DNA from: Alphaproteobacteria bacterium MarineAlpha10_Bin3
GTDB taxonomy: Bacteria > Pseudomonadota > Alphaproteobacteria > UBA8366 > GCA-2717185
Length of the DNA: 5,134 nt
Reading direction: 5' to 3'
NCBI GenBank assembly: GCA_002937525.1
Contig: PTKA01000147.1
Span: forward strand, 1-5,134
The notes under the pieces are model-generated. The model saw only the letters and a list, made by a program, of their open reading frames with translations, did not search any database and had not been told where the DNA came from. Positions within the stretch are counted from its first letter, which is position 1, and every line of letters begins with the position of its first letter. The position numbers were made by a program, and so were the translations under genes. Of the stretch, positions 1-5,134 are shown one piece after another.

Positions 1-411
1 GCCGACGTCCGCCACCGACGTAGCGTCTGTGTACCCTGAATCCGTGGCGTGATAGAGACGGTTGGGGCCGACATTGGTTACGTAGAGGTCGACAAGCCCG
101 TCGCCATCGTAGTCCCCCACGCAGCTGCCCATGCCATAACCGTCGTCGTCAGCGCCGCGGGCCCCCGGAACCTCGACAAACGACCATGCGTCACCGCGCG
201 ACTCGTTGAGAAACAAGGCGTTGACAGGCACTGTGGCGGTGGACACCGGGGACAGAGGACGGCCGTTCACGAAGTACAGGTCGAGGTCGCCGTCGGCATC
301 GCTGTCAAAGACGGCCAGACCCCCACCCATGGCCTCCGGCAACAGCTTCTCAGGGCTGCTGTCGCTGAAGTGGACGAAGTCAACGCCTGCACTCTCCCGA
401 AGGTCGACGAA
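1..411 (-). other. FG-GAP/VCBS (ASPIC/UnbV-CRTAC-like) segment of the fused frame
   Basis: This is the C-terminal part of the leftward frame, residues about 292-428, and has no relation to homoserine dehydrogenase. It opens with FVDLRESAGVDFVHF, then LPEAMGGGLAVFD, which is the typical first block of secreted CRTAC/ASPIC-type beta-propeller proteins. Two calcium-loop motifs of the form DxDxDGDxD are visible: DSDADGDLD at 327-335 followed by LYFVNG, and DYDGDGLVD at 391-399 followed by LYVTN and a PNRLYH block. Known relatives are exported proteins whose repeats form propeller blades, often in adhesion or extracellular binding. No signal peptide precedes this segment here because dehydrogenase sequence lies upstream. 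Its natural N-terminus has therefore probably been replaced at the junction. The function of this particular protein cannot be stated. Confidence 0.85.
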
Positions 412-1284
412 ATCCCCCTCGACGACCACGCCATTGACGACACCTTCCACCGCCGCTATCGGCGCGTTGATCGGCACCATGACCGGATGAACGCGCTGCC
501 CGATGCCGGCGTCGGTTTTTTCCGCAATACCCAGCAGCTTGATGCGGTAGCCAAGTTCGGTCGCATAAGCGATATCGCTGGCGGCGATATGGCGGATTCC
601 TTCGATTTGCACCGCATCGAAGTCGATCGCGCAACCGAACGCCACGCTGGTCAGGATCGCCAGTTTGTGCGCGGTATCGACGCCGTCGACATCGAAGCTC
701 GGATCGGCTTCGGCATAGCCGAGTTCCTGCGCATCGCGCAGCACATCGTCGAAATCGCGGCCGGTCTCGCGCATCGTGGTGAGAATGTAATTACAGGTGC
801 CGTTCAAAATTCCATGCACCCGGCTGACCCGGTTGGCCGCCAACCCCTCGCGCAGCGCCTTGATGATTGGAATGCCGCCGGCGACGGCCGATTCATAGGC
901 AAGCGCCACGCCGGCGGCTTCCGCCGCCTCGCCAAGTTCGGCCCCCTTGAGCGCGATCAGCGCCTTGTTCGCCGTGACCACATGACGCCGCGCGGCAATC
1001 GCCGCACGACAGATATCAAGCGCCACGCCGTCGCAGCCGCCGATCAATTCGACCACGACATCGGCATCGGCATCGCGCGCCATGGCGGCCGGATCGTCGA
1101 ACCAGGCGATCGAACCCAGATCTATGCCCCGGTCGCGCGCGCGGTCGCGCGCCGATATGGCGGTAACGGTGATGTCGCGGCCGCAACGCAGCGCCAATAT
1201 GTCCTGCTGTACGGCGATCAGCCGAACCGTCTCGGCACCGACCGTACCCAATCCAGCAACCGCAACCCGAAGCGGGGCTGTCAT
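1..1284 (-). CDS. hom: Homoserine dehydrogenase N-terminal two thirds, joined in frame to an FG-GAP repeat protein (left-truncated, probably chimeric)
   Basis: Homoserine dehydrogenase reduces aspartate semialdehyde to homoserine with NAD(P)H, in the cytosolic branch to threonine and methionine. The ATG at 1284-1282 follows a strong TAAGGAG. Residues 11-16 are GLGTVG, the Rossmann dinucleotide loop. Residues 103-109 (VTANKAL) carry the conserved active-site Lys107. HGILNGTCNYIL lies at 157-168. Residues 185-207 match the family signature A-x3-G-Y-x-x-x-D-P-x2-D-V-x-G-x-D-x3-K, with E192, D198, D203 and K207 at the spacing of yeast HSD E208, D214, D219 and K223. The homology stops at GDFV (290-293), where homologues continue with a GR..F.GRGAG-like segment. 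The last part of the catalytic domain and the usual C-terminal ACT domain are absent. From residue 294 the frame reads as an FG-GAP protein to the window edge with no stop. The hom identity is certain; a functional fused product is doubtful. Confidence 0.9.
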   Translation of the reverse strand, partial: MTAPLRVAVAGLGTVGAETVRLIAVQQDILALRCGRDITVTAISARDRARDRGIDLGSIAWFDDPAAMARDADADVVVELIGGCDGVALDICRAAIAARRHVVTANKALIALKGAELGEAAEAAGVALAYESAVAGGIPIIKALREGLAANRVSRVHGILNGTCNYILTTMRETGRDFDDVLRDAQELGYAEADPSFDVDGVDTAHKLAILTSVAFGCAIDFDAVQIEGIRHIAASDIAYATELGYRIKLLGIAEKTDAGIGQRVHPVMVPINAPIAAVEGVVNGVVVEGDFVDLRESAGVDFVHFSDSSPEKLLPEAMGGGLAVFDSDADGDLDLYFVNGRPLSPVSTATVPVNALFLNESRGDAWSFVEVPGARGADDDGYGMGSCVGDYDGDGLVDLYVTNVGPNRLYHATDSGYTDATSVADVG

Positions 1285-1293
1285 CACGGCGCG

Positions 1294-1300
1294 CTCCTTA
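1294..1300 (-). promoter_or_regulatory. Shine-Dalgarno site of hom
   Basis: On the minus strand TAAGGAG lies nine bases upstream of the ATG at 1284. It is a near-perfect anti-16S match and fixes this start as the dehydrogenase start. The protein then begins a few residues before the Rossmann beta strand, as in homologues. Confidence 0.75.
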
Positions 1301-1406
1301 ATTTGCGTGAAAAAGTGTCATTGCTGGCGTTTGTGTAGCGCCCTCAACGCGACCTGTCGACCGCTTCGTAGGCTGCCGGCAACCCGGCGACATTGTTGCA
1401 TGAAAT

Positions 1407-1435
1407 TTGCTAGGGTTAGACGCAATTTGGATAAT
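1407..1435 (+). promoter_or_regulatory. Candidate sigma70-type promoter for the GT41 gene
   Basis: TTGCTA (1407-1412) and GATAAT (1430-1435) are separated by 17 bases. They match the -35 consensus at 4 of 6 positions and the -10 consensus at 5 of 6. Transcription would start around 1441-1443, essentially on the ATG at 1443. That ATG has no visible Shine-Dalgarno sequence, so a leaderless message is suggested. This is inference from sequence only. Confidence 0.45.
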
Positions 1436-1442
1436 TTTCGCG

Positions 1443-2855
1443 ATGAGTGGCAACCTGGATGGCGATGACGCGGCCCTATGGCTAGAACGCACGCGCGCCC
1501 GGCACGGCCAGCAGGACTGGAAAGGATGCCTGATGGCGGCGGACGCTGTGCTTACGCGCGACCCGGATTGCCTCGAAGCGGCATTGATGCGGGCCACGGC
1601 ACTGTTATCCCTTGGCCGCGCCGACGCCGCCGCGGTTGCCATAAGCGGGGTGATCGATGCCATGCCCGGCGATGGCGGCCTGCACATATTTCACGCCCGG
1701 TGCCTGATGGCGCTAAAAGACTTTCACGGTGCCGTGGCACCCTGCGAACGCGCGGTAGCCTTGCTGCCGGATTCGGCCGAGGCGTATTATCTGCGGGGCG
1801 CATGCCTGAAGCGCAGCGGCCATATCGGCCAAGCGGCGCAAGACCTGCAACACAGCCTCGCCCTGGCGCCCGAACAGTTTCAGGCATGGAACGATTTGGC
1901 CGATATCCATGTCACCCAGGGAGCCGTGCCGGACGCGCTGAATTGCTGGCGCCAATCGCTGGAAAGCGCACCGCATAATCTGGATGCGATATCGAGCCTT
2001 TGCTTCTACGCCGCCTTCGATGCAAAGACCGATGCCAAAGCATTTTTCGCGCTAAAACAAGATTGGGGCCGGCGGCTGGTCGCGGATACACCAGCCGACA
2101 AGGTGGTCCGAACGGCGCCGCCACGGCCCGATGGCCGGCTGCGGATTGGCTATCTGGCGCAAGATCTGGGCGAAGGGATCACCGCCCGGTTTCTCGAACC
2201 CGTTCTTGCCCGCCACGACCGCACGCGGTTTCACATAACCGGTTATTTCGGAGACGAGGATAGGGCACCGGCAGCCGGACGCCTGGGCGAATACACCGAT
2301 TCGTGGCAGGACATATCGGCGGACACGGTCGCGGGAACGGTGGCACGGATCCGGCGCGGCGAGATCGATATTCTGGTTCTCGCCTCCAGTTACCGCGGCA
2401 AGGATCTGCGGGTGCCGGCGCATCGCGTGGCCCCGGTGCAGATTTGCTATCTCAACCGCGTCGCCTCGACCGGGCTGGCGACAATAGACTATCTGATTAC
2501 CGACGAGACTTCCGATCCGCTTGGACGGGTCGAAGGATTTTACACCGAATCGCTGGTACGGATTTCCAATCATACCGTCTACCGCCCTCCCGCCGACGCA
2601 CCGGCGCCACGCCCTTTGCCGTGTTTAAGGAACGGTTACATCACCTTTGGAAGCTTCAATAATCACGCGAAGATAAGCGATCAAGTCATTGCTGTATGGT
2701 CAAAAATTCTCATTGAAATACCGGATTCTCGGTTAATCCTGCGCAGTTCGGGTTATTTCGACGACCCGGCGACGCGCAACCGTCTGCGCGACAAATTCAT
2801 CGACCAGGGCATCGACGAGGCGCGGCTCGAATTTCAAGGCATGCGGGCAACCTAG
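1443..2855 (+). CDS. TPR-containing GT41 (OGT/SPINDLY-like) glycosyltransferase, N-terminal 470 residues, ended by a premature amber codon
   Basis: GT41 enzymes transfer a sugar from a UDP-sugar (GlcNAc in the characterised members) to protein Ser/Thr in the cytosol, and recognise partners through TPRs. Residues about 10-179 form five 34-residue TPR-like units, for example 112-145 beginning EAYYLRGACLKRSGHI. The catalytic region starts at about residue 232 (LRIGYLAQDL) and includes FLEPVLARHDRTRFHITGY, the IDIL strand at 308-311, TGLATIDYLITDETSDP (343-359), and TFGSFNNHAKISDQVIAVW (401-419), whose Lys410 aligns with the UDP-binding lysine of human OGT. The frame ends at TAG (2853-2855), but family homology continues in the same frame directly after it, so the donor-binding half is cut off. 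I chose ATG 1443 over an upstream TTG (1407) because 1407 lies in the putative promoter. Several usual active-site residues differ (see findings). The family is clear; activity is doubtful. Confidence 0.85.
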   Translation: MSGNLDGDDAALWLERTRARHGQQDWKGCLMAADAVLTRDPDCLEAALMRATALLSLGRADAAAVAISGVIDAMPGDGGLHIFHARCLMALKDFHGAVAPCERAVALLPDSAEAYYLRGACLKRSGHIGQAAQDLQHSLALAPEQFQAWNDLADIHVTQGAVPDALNCWRQSLESAPHNLDAISSLCFYAAFDAKTDAKAFFALKQDWGRRLVADTPADKVVRTAPPRPDGRLRIGYLAQDLGEGITARFLEPVLARHDRTRFHITGYFGDEDRAPAAGRLGEYTDSWQDISADTVAGTVARIRRGEIDILVLASSYRGKDLRVPAHRVAPVQICYLNRVASTGLATIDYLITDETSDPLGRVEGFYTESLVRISNHTVYRPPADAPAPRPLPCLRNGYITFGSFNNHAKISDQVIAVWSKILIEIPDSRLILRSSGYFDDPATRNRLRDKFIDQGIDEARLEFQGMRAT

Positions 2856-3268
2856 GGCGAACATCTGGCCGGCTTGCTGGAAGCCGATATTGCGCTCGAT
2901 CCGTTTCCCTTCAACGGCGGAACGACCAGTTGCGAGGCATTATGGGTCGGGCTGCCGGTGATATCGCTCACGACCGACAGCTTCATCGGCCGCCAGGGTC
3001 TACGCTGCCTCACCCGAACCGGCATCGCCGACCTTGCCTCCGACAGCGAGGAACACTATGTCGCCAATGCGCTCAAACTGGCCGCCGACCGGGACCGGCT
3101 GGCCGACCTGCGCCTGAACCTGCCGGCGCGGGTATCCGCGGTTTGTTCAATTACGACCAGCATATTCAGGAACTGGAAAGCGCCTATCGTTATATGTGGT
3201 CCCGTCATTGCGACGGTATGAACCCGGCGCAGTTCGCGGTAAAATCCGGCGGCCGAATTCAACTGTGA
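2856..3268 (+). pseudogene. C-terminal part of the broken GT41 glycosyltransferase gene
   Basis: Immediately after the amber codon the same frame encodes GEHLAGLLEADIALDPFPFNGGTTSCEALWVGLPVISL. This contains the highly conserved family block D-I-A-L-D-P-F-P-x-N-G-G-T-T-x-C-E-A-L-W-x-G, which binds the UDP-sugar phosphate and ribose. Homology continues to about residue LPAR near 3131. It then moves to the frame that starts codons at 3134, 3137, 3140 and so on, giving IRGLFNYDQHIQELESAYRYMW, the usual C-terminal helix of the family, and a TGA at 3266-3268. A change equivalent to one missing base is needed between about 3126 and 3143. Joined together, the ancestral protein would be about 608 residues, an ordinary length for bacterial TPR-GT41 proteins. 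No convincing ribosome site precedes any restart codon after the amber. It could be a true pseudogene or the result of sequence errors. Confidence 0.8.
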
Positions 3269-3284
3269 CGCGCCACGCCGCCGG
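3246..3284 (-). terminator. Possible intrinsic terminator at the convergent gene ends
   Basis: CCGGCGGC (3246-3253) and GCCGCCGG (3277-3284) form a perfect 8-base inverted repeat with a 23-base loop. On the minus strand the stem is followed by ATTTTA, so it could end the OmpA-like transcript. The long loop and short T tract make this weak. There is no T tract on the plus side. Confidence 0.3.
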
Positions 3285-3285
3285 G

Positions 3286-4245
3286 TCAGTTCAGCATAAA
3301 CAGCTCGGCGCGCCGATTAGCGGCTTCGCCGGCAGCGGTGTATTCGGCGTATATCGGCGCGGTGTCGCCGGCTCCCTCGACCTGAATCCTATCGGTCGGC
3401 ACCCCCATGCGGACAAGAGCGGAGGCAATCGAGTTCGCGCGATCAAGCGACACTTTATAGTTGATCCGCGCGCGCAGCGCCGGATCGAAGGTCCGGACCC
3501 GGCCGCTGGCGTGACCAATAATACGAATTGTCGCACCGGTGTTGCGTTGCACCGCTGCGATCTGTTGTAAAATGGTCAAATCATCGCGCTGCAACTTGTT
3601 CGAATTATCGCCAAAATAGATCGTGCCAATCTTGATCGTTTGCCCCGCCGGCCCGAGTGACGGAGCCGGTTGGCGTGTCGGGACCGCCCGGGTCACAAGA
3701 GGCGGCGCTGATTTCACCGGCGGGACGGCAGGCCGCGCCGCGACCTGCGTTTCAGCCGGACGCCGTACCGGTGGCGCCGGCCGCGCGACTGGCGGTGGCG
3801 GTACGGATGGGCGCGCAACAGACGGCGGCGGCACCGATGGGCGCGCGACCGGCGGCACAACGGGAACCCGGCGTGCGGCTGGGGCCAGGCGGCGATCGGC
3901 TTCCCGGCGAACCAGATTATCGCTATAGCGCGCATTGCGCTGATCGGCGATCAAGCCTTGCTGGATTTTCGCCTGCTGCGATTCAAGCGACGGCGCGCTC
4001 GGCCGCGCCGGGACTGAACTCAATCTCGGATAGTCTTTTTTCGCCGCAGCGCCTTGAGCCGGCTCGTCATCCTCGAACCACGTCAACGGATTGACGTAAT
4101 CGGGAATATCGGGAAGGCTTCCGCATCCTGCAAGCAACAGCGACGCCCCGATCAATACCGCCAACCGGAAGCGTCGGGAACGTGATCCGCGCAAAAACCG
4201 TGGCCCATCATCTAACCCGCCATGAAATATTTTGTACTGCTGCAT
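3286..4245 (-). CDS. OmpA-family outer-membrane lipoprotein with proline-rich linker
   Basis: This is a predicted lipoprotein that tethers the outer membrane to peptidoglycan; the exact role is unknown. From the ATG at 4245 it has 319 residues. A basic stretch (RGSRSRRFR, 19-27), a hydrophobic core (LAVLIGASLLLAG) and lipobox LAGC put the lipidated cysteine at position 41. Residue 42 is Gly, so an inner-membrane retention Asp is absent. The n-region is unusually long, so a TTG at residue 18 is an alternative start. An upstream ATG at 4341 would add 32 residues with no secretion-like character. Residues about 121-200 form a Pro/Ala/Val-rich linker with VARPSVPPP-type repeats. Residues 203-317 are an OmpA C-terminal domain: IKIGTIYFGDNSNKL, IRIIGHASG, VSLDRANSIASALVRMGVP, and NRRAELFM. 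The arginine of the D-R-A motif is kept, but the Asp of the usual GHTD is replaced. The gene is intact and is transcribed away from phaC. The domain assignment is firm. Confidence 0.88.
   Translation of the reverse strand: MQQYKIFHGGLDDGPRFLRGSRSRRFRLAVLIGASLLLAGCGSLPDIPDYVNPLTWFEDDEPAQGAAAKKDYPRLSSVPARPSAPSLESQQAKIQQGLIADQRNARYSDNLVRREADRRLAPAARRVPVVPPVARPSVPPPSVARPSVPPPPVARPAPPVRRPAETQVAARPAVPPVKSAPPLVTRAVPTRQPAPSLGPAGQTIKIGTIYFGDNSNKLQRDDLTILQQIAAVQRNTGATIRIIGHASGRVRTFDPALRARINYKVSLDRANSIASALVRMGVPTDRIQVEGAGDTAPIYAEYTAAGEAANRRAELFMLN
3782..3864 (-). repeat. 30-base tandem repeat encoding the VARPSVPPP linker units
   Basis: Two adjacent 30-base units (3782-3811 and 3812-3841) and a partial third (3842-3864) are similar, each beginning CGCGC on the plus strand, and the two full units end in GATGGG. 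On the coding minus strand they give (S)VARPSVPPP-like decapeptides inside the OmpA-like protein. The 30-base period keeps the frame, so unit number can change without breaking the gene. Confidence 0.7.
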
Positions 4246-4295
4246 AAATTCAACCTGCTCTGGCGAGACGGCCACGCAAGACCAAAAGGATCTTT

Positions 4296-4315
4296 CGCAA
4301 GCACCGCTCCTTGCG
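4296..4315. promoter_or_regulatory. Inverted repeat in the divergent OmpA-like/phaC intergenic region
   Basis: CGCAAG (4296-4301) and CTTGCG (4310-4315) form a perfect 6-base dyad with 8 bases between. It lies 24 bases upstream of the phaC start and 50 bases upstream of the leftward gene start. It could be an operator or a small 5' leader hairpin. It does not match the CTGC-N-GCAG site described for PhaR in Paracoccus, so no regulator is assigned. Confidence 0.3.
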
Positions 4316-4327
4316 TTCGGCCAGAAT

Positions 4328-4335
4328 AAGGAAGG
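4328..4335 (+). promoter_or_regulatory. Shine-Dalgarno site of phaC
   Basis: AAGGAAGG lies just upstream of the ATG at 4340. Counting AAGGA as the core gives a spacing of seven bases. This site decides the start at 4340 over an upstream ATG at 4232, which would overlap the start of the divergent OmpA-like gene. Confidence 0.7.
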
Positions 4336-4339
4336 TCTC

Positions 4340-5134
4340 ATGCGCGATCAATCGGATAGCGGGCATCGGGCGCCGAACGTCTTCGAATTCATCGGCGACA
4401 TGGCCAGGCTGGCCCGGCGCGCGCCACTCCTGGTCCAGGCTTTGTCCCAGCGCCGACCCGCGTTCACTTCACACAGGAACCGCGATGCCCTTAATAACGC
4501 TAATTTATTTCGCGCCCTGGCGCAAAATTTGCTGAATGATCCCGGCACTATGCTGAAGGCCCAGGCGGCGTTGTGGCGGGACTATCGGGGCCTGATAAAC
4601 TATGCGGGACGGCGTTTCCTCGGCGAGGCGCTGGAATCGTGCGTTACACCCGCGCCAGAGGACCGCCGATTCGCGGACCCGGCCTGGGAAAACAGCGGCT
4701 ATTTCGACCTCATCAAGCAAGCCTATCTGCTAACCGCGAACTGGATGGTGGAAACCGCGGCCCGTGTTGTAGGCATGAGCGCCAGCGATGCGCGCAAGGC
4801 CGTATTCTATACCCGCCAGGGCGCGGATGCGATCGCACCGACGAACTTCGCCCTGTCCAATCCCGCGGTCCGGCGCGCCTGTATCGAATCCAACGGCGAA
4901 AATCTGATCCGGGGATTCGAAAATTTGCTAACCGACCTGAAGCGCGGCGACGGCAAACTGCGCATCCGCATGGTCGATGAGGACGCCTTCGAGATCGGCG
5001 GCAACATCGCCAATACGCCGGGCCAGATCGTCTATCAAAATGACTTGATGCAGCTCATCCAGTACGCGCCAACACCGAACAGGTCTTCAAGCGGCCACTT
5101 CTGATCGTCCCGCCCTGGATCAACAAATATTATA
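4340..5134 (+). CDS. phaC: Class I poly(3-hydroxyalkanoate) synthase, N-terminal part (runs off the right edge, frameshifted near 5066-5076)
   Basis: PhaC polymerises (R)-3-hydroxyacyl-CoA, typically 3-hydroxybutyryl-CoA, into polyester on the surface of cytoplasmic storage granules. Residues about 55-254 carry the class I N-terminal domain: DPAWENSGYFDLIKQAYLL (113-131), WMVETA (135-140), the hallmark PTNFALSNPAVRRACIESNGENLIRGFENLLTDL (167-200), and TPGQIVYQNDLMQLIQYAPT (226-245). The unshifted frame ends at TGA (5102-5104) after nine unrelated residues. Codons read from 5074 restore the family sequence TEQVFKRPLLIVPPWINKYY up to the edge. One base is therefore missing between about 5066 and 5076. 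The lipase-like catalytic Cys, Asp and His would lie beyond the window; a full class I enzyme has about 590 residues. The gene is divergent from the OmpA-like gene. Identity is sure; whether the frameshift is real is not. Confidence 0.93.

Noticed and set aside
403..408. SalI site (GTCGAC) exactly at the hom/FG-GAP junction, suggesting a cut-and-ligate artefact
   Set aside because: The same hexamer occurs elsewhere in the window, for example near 88, 685 and 1355, so its presence at the join is not informative.
49..1338. Long plus-strand open frame of 429 residues
   Set aside because: It is the complement of the hom/FG-GAP frame in GC-rich DNA. Its protein has no recognisable family features, while the minus strand has clear motifs and a ribosome site.
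1375..1388. Small inverted repeat GCCGG-CAAC-CCGGC in the divergent intergenic region
   Set aside because: A five-base GC stem is expected by chance at this base composition, and it has no T tract or operator match.
2052..2573. Minus-strand open frame of 173 residues within the glycosyltransferase
   Set aside because: It has no motifs, and it lies wholly opposite well-conserved GT41 sequence.
2853..2855. Programmed recoding of TAG (readthrough, pyrrolysine or reassignment)
   Set aside because: Only one in-frame TAG is seen, other genes here end in TGA, no recoding element is apparent, and a separate frameshift lies 280 bases downstream. Mutation or error is simpler.
2874..3221. Independent small gene starting at TTG 2874
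   Set aside because: Its sequence is simply the continuation of the glycosyltransferase after the amber codon, and no ribosome site precedes it.
3657..4094. Plus-strand open frame opposite the OmpA-like gene
   Set aside because: It is an Ala/Arg-rich translation of the antisense of the proline-rich linker, a typical GC-rich shadow.

Overview
The window looks like a piece of a GC-rich alphaproteobacterium, probably Rhodospirillales-like. The evidence is a class I polyhydroxyalkanoate synthase, an OmpA-type lipoprotein with a proline/alanine-rich linker, a TPR/GT41 glycosyltransferase, and strong third-position G/C bias in all of them. Taxonomy is inferred from protein flavour only. Two anomalies suggest a metagenomic or low-coverage contig: a probable chimeric left end, and several reading-frame lesions.

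Layout, left to right. (1) Positions 1-1284, minus strand: one open frame that starts as a textbook homoserine dehydrogenase (residues 1 to about 292) and then switches in frame, near 403-414, into an FG-GAP/VCBS repeat protein of the ASPIC/UnbV/CRTAC type. That part runs off the left edge. (2) Positions 1285-1442: a short divergent intergenic region with a good ribosome site for the leftward gene and a sigma70-like promoter for the rightward gene, placed so that its transcript may be leaderless. (3) Positions 1443-3268, plus strand: a TPR-containing, OGT/SPINDLY-like GT41 glycosyltransferase. It is broken by an amber codon at 2853-2855 and by a frameshift near 3126-3143. (4) Positions 3286-4245, minus strand: an intact OmpA-family lipoprotein that converges on the glycosyltransferase with a 17-base gap. 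(5) Positions 4246-4339: a divergent intergenic region. (6) From 4340 to the right edge, plus strand: the N-terminal 40 percent or so of a class I PHA synthase, with a one-base frameshift near 5066-5076.

The genes do not form one pathway: amino acid biosynthesis (homoserine), surface or protein glycosylation, envelope anchoring, and carbon storage (PHA). Their alternating orientations argue for at least four separate transcription units. I see no convincing new system. The most important observation is the hom/FG-GAP junction, which is more likely an assembly or cloning chimera than a real fusion. Three other lesions (one nonsense, two frameshifts) fit either sequence error or gene decay.
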